From positions 1-6,943 of the forward strand of contig JAHKLG010000069.1 of assembly GCA_029856625.1 (NCBI GenBank): 6,943 nucleotides of DNA, written 5' to 3'. The notes beneath the pieces are model-generated. The model was given only the letters and a program-made list of their open reading frames with translations. It was not told the DNA's origin and did no database searches. The translations under genes were made by a program, and so were the position numbers. How positions within the stretch are numbered: the first letter of the stretch is position 1; each line of letters starts with the position of its first letter. Below are positions 1 through 6,052 of this stretch, piece by piece. The DNA is from Candidatus Njordarchaeota archaeon. Lineage in GTDB: Archaea > Asgardarchaeota > Njordarchaeia > Njordarchaeales > Njordarchaeaceae.

Positions 1-2
1 GC

Positions 3-605
3 TTATTATATCTCTATCGAATACTGAAAATACGGCCTCTAACATTAAGGAAATACTATCGAGTATTACCCATCCGAAGACCTCTTGCCTCAAGTGTCTT
101 TAACGGCTTTATGGTTCTCGGAGATGCTGCCTCTCATGGTAATCCATTGTTTGAAGGAGGAATTTATGGTGCTCTTTACGCTGCAAAACTGGCAGACGAA
201 ATAATTTCAAATGCTCTTACAGAAAAAGATGATGTTCTAGGAATCAATGATTTATGGACTTTTAATGTTAGATATATGAGAGAAAGAGGCTGGATTCTTG
301 GGGTTCTCGACGTATTAAGATTATTTATTCAAAAGTTCTCTCAGAAGAACCTTTACTTATTCGCTTCGGCACTTCCAGAAAAAATGTCATTTGATTTAGA
401 TACGATCCTTCATATAAGTCTTGGGTTATTAACAACTATTTTAAAGCCAAGAATTTTCTGGAGCTTAATGGAAATAGCTAAACATACTATTGCTATCCAG
501 GATCTTTACTTACGATACCCAGAAAGTCCTTCTGAAGTATTTACATGGGCAAGAAAAGTGGAAAATATTCTTAAAGAGGTAAAGAAAAAGAAAATTACTA
601 TCTAG
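3..605 (+). CDS. Geranylgeranyl reductase family FAD oxidoreductase, C-terminal part (5' end outside window)
   Basis: The frame is open from the left edge to a TAG at 603-605, giving about 200 residues of a protein that starts upstream. The family reduces double bonds of isoprenoid chains, in archaea mainly the geranylgeranyl chains of membrane ether lipids, using bound FAD. Seen directly: RVLPIRRPL followed about 12 residues later by MVLGDAASHGNPLFEGGI. This matches the family's second FAD-contacting motif (P-x-RRP, then GDAA-x(3)-NP-x(2)-GGI). The remaining roughly 150 residues form the less conserved C-terminal region, ending in a lysine-rich tail. The N-terminal FAD Rossmann motif is off the window, so the exact subfamily (digeranylgeranylglycerophospholipid reductase or another GGR paralogue) cannot be fixed. 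The ATG at 111 lies inside the GDAA motif region and is not the start. The gene converges on the FAU-1-like gene. Confidence 0.8.
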   Translation, partial: LLYLYRILKIRPLTLRKYYRVLPIRRPLASSVFNGFMVLGDAASHGNPLFEGGIYGALYAAKLADEIISNALTEKDDVLGINDLWTFNVRYMRERGWILGVLDVLRLFIQKFSQKNLYLFASALPEKMSFDLDTILHISLGLLTTILKPRIFWSLMEIAKHTIAIQDLYLRYPESPSEVFTWARKVENILKEVKKKKITI

Positions 606-608
606 CTT

Positions 609-621
609 GTGGATTATCCAC
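609..621. terminator. Palindrome in the gap between convergent genes
   Basis: GTGGATTATCCAC is a perfect 13-base inverted repeat (5 bp stem, 3-base loop). It fills the 15-base gap between two convergent stop codons and touches the last base of the FAU-1-like stop. It would fold in transcripts from either side, so it may act as a two-way 3' end. No T-run follows on either strand, and archaeal termination usually depends on T-runs, so the terminator role is inferred. Confidence 0.35.
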
Positions 622-2198
622 TAAACCAATGTTAAGTCCTCTTTTTCCTCTTCTTGTTCAGTGATCTCTTCCTCTATCTTCCTCCTAACCTCATCGCATA
701 TTCCTAGAATCTCGTCCACTCCTTCACTCTCTAGCCATTCCTTGTATTTTTCTGCTTTTTTCTTAACCGATTCTGCTAAACTCTTAGATATGATCCCTTC
801 CTCCACGTACTTATCTATTTTTTGCGAATCAAGCACCATTACATGGCCTTCATGAGAAAGAACAACATCTACCTCCAAATCTATGTATCTAAAGCCATCG
901 TTACAAGGTTCAATTGGCGTATTTATATTAATGTATATTCCCTTAAGTTCGTTCTCTATGGAGAAGTAAGCGGTAATCAATTTATCATCGAATAATTTTA
1001 CAATTGTTATACCGTAATCACCCGCTTCCTTTGGAGCTCCTATTCCATCATAGTATCCTCCAGGCATAAATCTCCTATAGAGTCTATACTCGATTTCGCT
1101 GATTTCGTTACCCTTATTCTTTCTCATAACTATTTTAGCAGGACCTAGGATTACCTCCCGTCCGTGTATTTTGAGATGATGAATCTTTGCTATTCTTCCT
1201 TCAGATAAAAGAGCCTCATTGACAAAAAATTCTTGAATTGCGTCATTAATTTTGTCCATAGGAACGTATTTCGATAAGTATTTCTCAGAAAAATCGACTA
1301 GTCTCGTTATATTATTATCGTATGTCTTAAACATATGATGGTACTTAACTGTGTGGAAAACTTGTTTCCTTATTTCGTCAAGTTTTTTCTTGCTCTCAAA
1401 TGGGAAATCTACCATCAATACATCAAATCCACTTCTTAACATTACTAATGCTGGTGATTTCTCAGCTAACTCCCTTAACTTCTCTGCCTGCTCATGAAGA
1501 ATGTTAATCTCTTCCTGTAATTCATCTAGGTTTGCATTGGCAGCTCCGGTTCTCCATACGATCCCCCACCCATCGGGTCTAAGTACTTTTCCCAGTTCTA
1601 ATAATTTATACCGTGCACCGCCCCTGATTTTATGAGATACTCTCACAGCCTCTTCCGGGATTAGGACTGCGAAATCCCCAGGAATCGTTATTTTCATTGA
1701 AACAATTGGTAATCCACTAACATTTTTCGGATTTTTTACCTCAACCAATATCGTGTCTCCTAATTTTAATTGCTGTTGGGTCGTTTCTTCTAAGGGCAAC
1801 AGTCCATCCAAATTAGGGGATAACTTAACGATATAGCCTCCCGAAGGCGCTGGCCTGTATACTATCCCTTTATAAATTGCTCCCTTCTGAACTTTAGATT
1901 TATGCACCACAACATCTGGAAAGACTTCAAAGAAAATCTCATAGATCTTATCAGTAATCTCCGCTAAGCTCTCTATTATAACTCCATGTCTATTTGGCTT
2001 ATCTATAATGTCTACTTGAGGGGATAAATAGCGTATCGTTGAGAGAGAGAACCTCTCAGCTACTACATCACTTGGTTGTATAATCTCAAAACCCTTATCT
2101 AAAAAAATTTTTGTAAGAGCTGTTGCATAGATTCCCCTAATTCTGACTCTAGGCTTATCGCTTTTATGCATGGGAATAGATAGAATGTTTGTTTGCAC
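621..2198 (-). CDS. fau-1: FAU-1-like RNA-binding protein / probable RNase E/G family ribonuclease
   Basis: FAU-1, first described from Pyrococcus as an AU-rich RNA-binding protein, is related to RNase E/G and has reported ribonuclease activity. The product here is about 525 residues. Near the N-terminus VRIRGIYATALTKIF (about 18-32) is the typical family opening. An S1-like stretch follows at about 105-170 (GAIYKGIV, then LDGLLPLEE). GWGIVWRTGAAN (about 210-221) matches the RNase E/G G-x-I-x-RT-x-A signature. The C-terminal third (about 360-490) looks like a DUF402 domain, with YYDGIGAPKEAGDYGITIV and YIDLEVDVVLSHEGHVMVLD. The end is a charged helix rich in E and K. The start chosen is the GTG at 2198, because a perfect GGAGGAG lies 7 bases before it. 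A longer frame from a TTG at 2258 would place that site inside the gene, and an ATG at 2171 is also possible. It follows psmB by 62 bases on the same strand. Confidence 0.85.
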   Translation of the reverse strand: MQTNILSIPMHKSDKPRVRIRGIYATALTKIFLDKGFEIIQPSDVVAERFSLSTIRYLSPQVDIIDKPNRHGVIIESLAEITDKIYEIFFEVFPDVVVHKSKVQKGAIYKGIVYRPAPSGGYIVKLSPNLDGLLPLEETTQQQLKLGDTILVEVKNPKNVSGLPIVSMKITIPGDFAVLIPEEAVRVSHKIRGGARYKLLELGKVLRPDGWGIVWRTGAANANLDELQEEINILHEQAEKLRELAEKSPALVMLRSGFDVLMVDFPFESKKKLDEIRKQVFHTVKYHHMFKTYDNNITRLVDFSEKYLSKYVPMDKINDAIQEFFVNEALLSEGRIAKIHHLKIHGREVILGPAKIVMRKNKGNEISEIEYRLYRRFMPGGYYDGIGAPKEAGDYGITIVKLFDDKLITAYFSIENELKGIYININTPIEPCNDGFRYIDLEVDVVLSHEGHVMVLDSQKIDKYVEEGIISKSLAESVKKKAEKYKEWLESEGVDEILGICDEVRRKIEEEITEQEEEKEDLTLV

Positions 2199-2205
2199 CT
2201 TTTGT

Positions 2206-2212
2206 CTCCTCC
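2206..2212 (-). promoter_or_regulatory. Shine-Dalgarno site for the FAU-1-like gene
   Basis: On the minus strand GGAGGAG is followed by 7 bases (ACAAAAG) and then GTG. This strong site sits downstream of the TTG that opens the longest frame, so it decides the start in favour of the GTG at 2198. Confidence 0.7.
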
Positions 2213-2260
2213 GTTTAACTTCTCTGAAAGCGGAAACTGATAGAGAAAAACAAGCCAAAA

Positions 2261-2926
2261 CTATCCTTCAGCAAGAACCTTATCTAAATCCTTTAAATAA
2301 GCATCAATCTCGCTTGGCTTAAAGAATTTAATTCCCTCTTTAGTAACTACAGCAAGATCAATACCATCTCCAGTAGCAGTGTCTCTTCTAATGGCTGACC
2401 TAAGCGCCCTTAAGACTAGTCGTATAGCTTCTTCCTCAACCATGCTCTCTTTATAATATGCTTCTAGAACACCGAAAGCTATTGGAGACCCGCTTCCAGT
2501 CGCCATAAATTTGTCCTCTTGAACCGCTCCCGAATGGTCAAGGAAGAAAATATGAGGCCCAAAGGTATCCAGTCCAGCGATTATGAAATGTACTTGAAAT
2601 GGCAGAAGACTTCTAAAGTAATTGTGAAGCAGGATTGCTGTGAGGTTAGCTACTTCCTTGACTAATGGCGGTCTTTCTCTCTCTATTGTTAATCTACGAA
2701 CATGATTTTGAATCCATCTTACTAATATCTGCGCATCAGCCACAAGCCCTGATGTAGTAAATACGATTCTATCTGCTATAGCATATATCTTTTGTGCCTT
2801 CTTACTAGCTATAAATGTCCCCGCACTCGCTCTTTTATCCGCCGCGATGACAACCCCATCCCTAAAAATTACCCCTACTGTCGTCGTGCCTTTTAATCCT
2901 ATCACAGCATCTCTCTTCCAAGTCAT
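2261..2926 (-). CDS. psmB: 20S proteasome beta subunit (catalytic, Ntn hydrolase)
   Basis: This is the proteolytic subunit of the archaeal 20S core; it forms the two inner heptameric rings and degrades proteins passed on by an AAA+ unfoldase. The protein is 221 residues from the ATG at 2926. A 13-residue propeptide ends in LKG, and autocleavage before TTTVG exposes the nucleophile Thr14 (mature Thr1). All the partner residues are present: Asp30 and Lys46 (mature Asp17 and Lys33), Ser145 in TGSGSP (Ser129) and Asp182 in RRDTATGDG (Asp166). The subunit therefore looks active. The GTG at 2935 would add three residues, but it lies inside the ribosome binding site GGGTGA, which is 5 bases before the ATG. 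Only one beta gene is in view; some crenarchaea carry a second, and this window cannot exclude that. psmA lies about 280 bases upstream on the same strand. Confidence 0.96.
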   Translation of the reverse strand: MTWKRDAVIGLKGTTTVGVIFRDGVVIAADKRASAGTFIASKKAQKIYAIADRIVFTTSGLVADAQILVRWIQNHVRRLTIERERPPLVKEVANLTAILLHNYFRSLLPFQVHFIIAGLDTFGPHIFFLDHSGAVQEDKFMATGSGSPIAFGVLEAYYKESMVEEEAIRLVLRALRSAIRRDTATGDGIDLAVVTKEGIKFFKPSEIDAYLKDLDKVLAEG

Positions 2927-2931
2927 GCTAG

Positions 2932-2937
2932 TCACCC
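2932..2937 (-). promoter_or_regulatory. Shine-Dalgarno site for psmB
   Basis: Minus-strand GGGTGA, a good match to the archaeal GGAGGTGAT site, lies 5 bases before the ATG at 2926. The GTG at 2935 overlaps this motif and is therefore unlikely to be the start. Confidence 0.6.
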
Positions 2938-2967
2938 TTTATAGTAATGCTGGAAGTCTTTTTGAAA

Positions 2968-2979
2968 TTATTAATTTAT
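2968..2979 (-). promoter_or_regulatory. Possible TATA box for psmB
   Basis: Minus-strand ATAAATTAATAA is centred about 26 bases before position 2947. A start there would leave a leader of roughly 20 bases containing the GGGTGA site. The spacing fits an archaeal promoter, but the region is AT-rich and such matches arise by chance. It lies just downstream of the candidate sRNA. Confidence 0.3.
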
Positions 2980-2993
2980 GGTATGCCATAAGA

Positions 2994-3044
2994 TCAGCTC
3001 TGCTGCGTCCGGTCATGAACTTCCCAGGACCGGGTTTTCATCAT
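2994..3044 (-). ncRNA. Candidate C/D box sRNA (2'-O-methylation guide) between psmA and psmB
   Basis: The minus strand holds a perfect C box, ATGATGA (3044-3038), and a perfect D box, CTGA (2997-2994), spanning 51 bases, a normal size for an archaeal C/D sRNA. Inside are a one-mismatch C' box TCATGA (3018-3013) and a weaker D' box CTGG (3027-3024), separated by 5 bases. The guide before D' is 10 bases (AAACCCGGTC). The bases before D read GACGCAGCAGAG, so the expected target contains CTCTGCTGCGTC. A TATA-like TTTTAATA lies 33 bases before the C box. Against it: the D' box is imperfect, there is no clear terminal stem, the guide lengths are uneven (10 and 15), and a competing 6 bp hairpin exists (CCGGTC at 3033-3028 with GACCGG at 3014-3009). 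I could not identify a target from memory. Confidence 0.45.
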
Positions 3045-3077
3045 AAAAGATAAGAAAATGTTATCAATTATTACCCT

Positions 3078-3085
3078 TATTAAAA
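3078..3085 (-). promoter_or_regulatory. Possible TATA box for the candidate sRNA
   Basis: Minus-strand TTTTAATA ends 33 bases before the C box. A start about 26 bases past its centre would give a leader of roughly 10 bases, as expected for an independently transcribed C/D sRNA. A second AT-rich motif, ATTTAATA, lies just upstream. Sequence match only. Confidence 0.3.
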
Positions 3086-3108
3086 GCTATTAAATAGTAG
3101 TTCTCTGT

Positions 3109-3127
3109 AAAAATCGGCATATTCCGA
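3109..3127 (-). terminator. Likely transcription terminator after psmA
   Basis: On the minus strand TCGG-AATATG-CCGA is followed at once by TTTTT: a short hairpin plus T-run. It lies about 80 bases past the psmA stop and just before the TATA-like motif of the candidate sRNA, so it would separate psmA from what follows. The stem is only 4 bp; the T-run is the stronger signal in archaea. Confidence 0.4.
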
Positions 3128-3164
3128 GATTAATAAAAATTAGAGTTTAAACAAAGAGGAAAAT

Positions 3165-3178
3165 TGCCTATTAAGGCA
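3165..3178 (-). terminator. Small hairpin after psmA
   Basis: TGCCT-4 bases-AGGCA forms a 5 bp stem about 30 bases past the psmA stop. On the minus strand it is followed by ATTTT. It could be a first termination or 3'-end stabilising structure for the psmA message. The rest of the roughly 280-base psmA-psmB gap is AT-rich sequence in which I see only this hairpin, the second terminator, the candidate sRNA and the TATA-like motifs. Confidence 0.3.
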
Positions 3179-3205
3179 TTGCGCCGCGAGTATGATAGCA
3201 TCCAT

Positions 3206-4012
3206 TTAGATCATTCCTTCTTCCGATGTTTCTTCACTAGCTTCTTCCTCTCCTGCTTTACCTTTCCATTCCCCAGCTTTTTTCTTAGCTTCCTGAAGAA
3301 GCGGCAATATTTCAGGATCCTTTGCTGTTTTAATTACAAATTTTTCTCCCTTCTTTACATACCCAATTTCAATCTCTTCTGGTTTTATGTCAAGAGAAGT
3401 CGCTAAGAGAACTCCCGCTAATCCTAACATTATTGCCTCCTTAAGATCCACATCTAGTTTTCCGCCATTCTTTTCCACATAATCTCTAAAGAATTTCTCC
3501 GCCCTATCCTTATTAGCACCTATAGCACCTGCTATCCATCTCATTAAGGCGCCTCCGGGGTCTATATAGACCACTTTCGGCCCTACTATATCTACTCCCC
3601 CAAGAATTAAACCACAGCCAAAGGGTCTAGCTCCACCATATTGAGTATACTGATGCATCATCTCTGCTACTTCATACCCTAAAAGCTCAACGTCTATTGG
3701 TTCTCCATAGACATAACGATATACTTGAGCTCTTTCTCTAGCATAATTTATTAATGTGCGTCCATCCGCTGAGTAGCCAGAGAAAACAGCACCAATATGA
3801 TCATCCACTTGGTACACTTTTTTATTAGGTAATACCAATATATCCATCTTCCTACGTCCTAATAACACTACAGCATCTCTCGCCACGAGTCCAATAGAGA
3901 TCGTTCCTCTCTGCATAGCCTTTCTAGCATATTCAACTTGTATGATTCTACCATCTGGTGAGAATAGTATCGTTGATCGATCATATCCTGCGAATTGTTC
4001 AGGTCTCCACAC
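3206..4012 (-). CDS. psmA: 20S proteasome alpha subunit
   Basis: This subunit forms the outer heptameric rings of the 20S core; its N-termini gate entry and it docks the ATPase regulator. Seen directly: the gate motif GYDRS, then FSPDGRIIQVEYA (the proteasome alpha signature), Lys65 in the NKKVYQVD stretch (equivalent to the pocket lysine that binds HbYX tails of activators), and RPFGCGLILGGVD. No catalytic threonine is expected in alpha. The start chosen is the GTG at 4012: GGAGGT lies exactly 7 bases before it, and it leaves 9 residues before YDR, as in many archaeal homologues. The ATG at 4027 would add five residues (MEVLK) but has no ribosome binding site of its own. The protein is 268 residues, longer than the usual 235-260, because of an acidic Glu/Ser-rich tail in the last 15-20 residues. 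It lies downstream of secY, with its own TATA-like box. Confidence 0.96.
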   Translation of the reverse strand: MWRPEQFAGYDRSTILFSPDGRIIQVEYARKAMQRGTISIGLVARDAVVLLGRRKMDILVLPNKKVYQVDDHIGAVFSGYSADGRTLINYARERAQVYRYVYGEPIDVELLGYEVAEMMHQYTQYGGARPFGCGLILGGVDIVGPKVVYIDPGGALMRWIAGAIGANKDRAEKFFRDYVEKNGGKLDVDLKEAIMLGLAGVLLATSLDIKPEEIEIGYVKKGEKFVIKTAKDPEILPLLQEAKKKAGEWKGKAGEEEASEETSEEGMI

Positions 4013-4019
4013 TTTAAGA

Positions 4020-4025
4020 ACCTCC
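4020..4025 (-). promoter_or_regulatory. Shine-Dalgarno site for psmA
   Basis: Minus-strand GGAGGT, then 7 bases, then GTG at 4012. The motif overlaps the ATG at 4027 (ATGGAGGT), so that ATG cannot use it. This favours the shorter, GTG-initiated protein. Confidence 0.55.
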
Positions 4026-4091
4026 ATAGATATTTTTCTATCAGAGTCATTTATTCTTCCTCACTAAGGATAAAAATGAAAAATGAAACGG

Positions 4092-4099
4092 TATATAAA
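4092..4099 (-). promoter_or_regulatory. Possible TATA box for psmA
   Basis: Minus-strand TTTATATA sits in the secY-psmA gap. Transcription starting about 26 bases downstream (near 4069) would give a leader of about 57 bases to the GTG. The same AT-rich stretch, with T5 runs on the minus strand, could also end secY transcripts. Confidence 0.4.
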
Positions 4100-4110
4100 A
4101 AGCTCTATTG

Positions 4111-4125
4111 CTATTTTTGAAATAG
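4111..4125. repeat. Inverted repeat just past the secY stop
   Basis: CTATTT-TTG-AAATAG is a perfect 6 bp stem with a 3-base loop. On the plus strand it is followed directly by TTTTT, so it looks most like a terminator for transcription entering secY from the antisense side. On the minus strand a T5 run comes about 9 bases later, so it might also help end the secY message. Confidence 0.3.
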
Positions 4126-4135
4126 TTTTTGCGTT

Positions 4136-5554
4136 TTACCGAGCGAGGGGGCCAAGAAGCATTCTCTTGAAGAATGGCGTCATTTCTTCTGCATACTTTG
4201 TGGCTATTTCTTCATATAACCCTTTAAGAATACTAACTGCTAGGAGAATTCCCGAGCCAGAAGCATATGCCCCAAGGACATCAGCAACCCCCGCCACAAT
4301 ACCTATAAGCAGCCCAGATAAAGTGGCCGCTGTCCGTATGTATGGATCCAAATACTCTGCCATCTTCGATTTTGTCCTTCGAACACCAGGAATACTTAGT
4401 CGAGAGGCTAATAGTTGCTCAGCGATCTGTTCAGCTCCTATTCCCGCAATCTCTACCCATGTTATGGAAAAGAAGTAACAGGATATTGTAAGAAGAATTA
4501 CATAGCCAATAGCTTGATAAATGTGCTCTACAGACCATAATAAGCCACGAGGTGGAACCACGTAATAGGCAAGACCGCCTGTGGGAATGGGTCGTCCATT
4601 TTCAACTACCCAACTTCCCAAGAGAGATGCAAAAAAGTTGCCCTCGAATCTACCCCATATCAACTGTGAGAAAAACATGATATTCGCGAAGAGCGCGCCT
4701 GCGAGAATTACTGGAACGTTCGATGAATACATGAACTTAATGGGATATCGAAATCTGAATCTATATAAACTACTTTCCACTGGAATTTCTATTACCATGC
4801 TCTCTAAGTAGATAATTATTATCGCAATACCAATCGTAGTTAATAATCCAATTAAGTCTGGGGCATTATAGCGTAAAATAAGTTCTCTAAAGCTTCTATC
4901 CTTGTTTATTAAGACTTGAATAGTTGCGGGGATTATTCCATAGTAAAGGTCATCGTCCCCTATGCTTACTGAGAAGAGAGACCACGCTATCCTTCCAGCT
5001 ACCCCCGCTACGATGAATAAGGAAATACCCGATCCGAAACCCCAGCCCTTCTGAATAAGCTCGTCAAGTAGGATGATAATTATCCCTGCGAAGAGCAATT
5101 GAGCGAACACGATTAATTCTTGTCCAAGGCTTAAAGTTCCATAAGCTCCTCCCGCGATGTAAGCTACGCTCTCGAAAATAGTCATTATGACTGCCATTGC
5201 CTTATTGGCCGCGTTAAATAGTTTCCTCTCTACGGGATCTGTTAAATCAACATTTATCATTTTGCTTCCAACAAGAATCTCCAAAATAAGTCCTCCAGTA
5301 ACGATTGGCCCTATACCTAGTTCCGCTAAAGTTCCTCTAGTGCTTGCAAGAATAACTCGAAGAGTCCAGAAAATATCAACTCCAGCTTCTCTTTCTATTC
5401 CGTAAAGAGGTACTGTACTCATTATTATGTATATTACTACAACTATAATCGTCCAAAAGAATTTTCCTCTAAAGCCTGGATCCCGCTCTGGTTTTTTCAC
5501 TGAGGGTACAATACGCGCTACAGGCGCTATAGCTCGTAGGAAGGTTGATGGCAT
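4136..5554 (-). CDS. secY: Preprotein translocase SecY (Sec61 alpha), membrane channel
   Basis: This is the core of the Sec channel that moves unfolded proteins through, or inserts them into, the cytoplasmic membrane, with SecE and Sec61 beta. At 472 residues it has normal archaeal length. Ten membrane segments are visible at about 33-51, 80-95, 120-138, 146-165, 175-195, 232-255, 278-298, 342-364, 405-425 and 428-445. Landmarks are the plug and half-helix region STRGTLAELGIGP followed by GGLILEILVGSKMI (SecY signature), GSGISLFIVAG, and the cytosolic loop YRFRFRYPIKFMYSSNVPVIL between segments 6 and 7. That loop holds ribosome- and substrate-contacting arginines. The ATG at 5554 is preceded by GGGGGT six bases upstream. 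It lies 18 bases after the rpl15 stop, the conserved end of the archaeal spc operon. adk, the usual next gene, is replaced here by psmA. Confidence 0.97.
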   Translation of the reverse strand: MPSTFLRAIAPVARIVPSVKKPERDPGFRGKFFWTIIVVVIYIIMSTVPLYGIEREAGVDIFWTLRVILASTRGTLAELGIGPIVTGGLILEILVGSKMINVDLTDPVERKLFNAANKAMAVIMTIFESVAYIAGGAYGTLSLGQELIVFAQLLFAGIIIILLDELIQKGWGFGSGISLFIVAGVAGRIAWSLFSVSIGDDDLYYGIIPATIQVLINKDRSFRELILRYNAPDLIGLLTTIGIAIIIIYLESMVIEIPVESSLYRFRFRYPIKFMYSSNVPVILAGALFANIMFFSQLIWGRFEGNFFASLLGSWVVENGRPIPTGGLAYYVVPPRGLLWSVEHIYQAIGYVILLTISCYFFSITWVEIAGIGAEQIAEQLLASRLSIPGVRRTKSKMAEYLDPYIRTAATLSGLLIGIVAGVADVLGAYASGSGILLAVSILKGLYEEIATKYAEEMTPFFKRMLLGPLAR

Positions 5555-5560
5555 TTAAAA

Positions 5561-5566
5561 ACCCCC
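5561..5566 (-). promoter_or_regulatory. Shine-Dalgarno site for secY
   Basis: Minus-strand GGGGGT, 6 bases before the ATG at 5554, in the 18-base gap after rpl15. It supports translation of secY from a shared rpl15-secY message. Confidence 0.5.
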
Positions 5567-5572
5567 AATGCT

Positions 5573-6031
5573 TCATTCATTCAATATAACAATTTCCCCT
5601 CCAGCAGCCTTTATTTTCTCTTTAGCTCTCTCAGTAATTGTTATGCTTTTATCTATAATCAATTTTACTGGATGGCTTACTCGTCCTCCTCCAAGAATCT
5701 TCGTTATCCGCTTTTCCCGCAAATCAATTACAATTCTTCCGTCCTCTTTACTAGTACTAATTCTCCCAGAACTAGCAAGTTCTACCAATTTTCCAATATT
5801 GATTGCATGCATTATCCTAACTGGTCCATGATGAGTAAAGCCTCTTGAGCCATATTCATAACCTTCCTTTAGAAGACCAGGTCTTTTATGATCTTTAACT
5901 CCAGCCATACCTTTTCCGCCCCTTTGGCCCTTTCCTCGATGTCCTCCACTTACTTGACCATATCCAGAGTACCTCTTCCCTCTTAGCTTCTTTGTTTTCT
6001 TTTCCTTTCTTTTTAATCGAATTTTAGGCAT
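5573..6031 (-). CDS. rpl15: 50S ribosomal protein L15 (uL15)
   Basis: This protein of the large ribosomal subunit binds 23S rRNA and is a late assembly protein. The product is 152 residues, the usual archaeal size. The basic N-terminus (MPKIRLKRKEKKTKKLRGKR) leads into the Gly-rich extended arm with GGHRGKGQRGGKGMAG, then FTHHGPVRIMHAINIGKL and the C-terminal globular domain with VKLIIDKSITITERAKEKI. The ATG at 6031 is chosen because AGGTG lies 6 bases before it. The GTG at 6040 would add three residues but is part of that motif. In most archaea L15 follows L30 inside the long spc ribosomal operon. Here it is the first gene of its strand and faces a divergent Nudix gene, so the operon is broken on its 5' side. 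Confidence 0.96.
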   Translation of the reverse strand: MPKIRLKRKEKKTKKLRGKRYSGYGQVSGGHRGKGQRGGKGMAGVKDHKRPGLLKEGYEYGSRGFTHHGPVRIMHAINIGKLVELASSGRISTSKEDGRIVIDLREKRITKILGGGRVSHPVKLIIDKSITITERAKEKIKAAGGEIVILNE

Positions 6032-6037
6032 TAGTAG

Positions 6038-6042
6038 CACCT
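6038..6042 (-). promoter_or_regulatory. Shine-Dalgarno site for rpl15
   Basis: Minus-strand AGGTG followed by CTACTA and the ATG at 6031. It explains the nearby in-frame GTG at 6040 as part of the site. A TATA-like AGAATTAATTC 25 bases upstream could instead support a leaderless start at the GTG, so the choice is not certain. Confidence 0.5.
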
Positions 6043-6052
6043 GGGAATACTG

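Noticed and set aside
3001..3044. GC-rich patch considered as a tRNA fragment
   Set aside because: No T-loop GGTTCRA motif, anticodon stem or acceptor pairing could be assembled on either strand; the C/D box layout fits better.
2847..3053. 68-codon plus-strand frame across the psmB start and the gap
   Set aside because: It is antisense to psmB and the candidate sRNA, without a ribosome binding site or family resemblance.
3868..4050. 60-codon minus-strand frame overlapping the psmA start
   Set aside because: Most of it overlaps psmA out of frame and its product resembles nothing known. The start is kept only as a possible leader-control finding, not as a gene.
4083..4478. 131-codon open frame on the plus strand
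   Set aside because: It is antisense to the 3' half of secY, shows no domain or convincing composition, and secY is certain here.
5568..5831. 87-codon plus-strand frame rich in hydrophobic residues
   Set aside because: It lies antisense to rpl15, whose product is unmistakable. Hydrophobic composition is expected when a Lys-rich basic protein is read in reverse.
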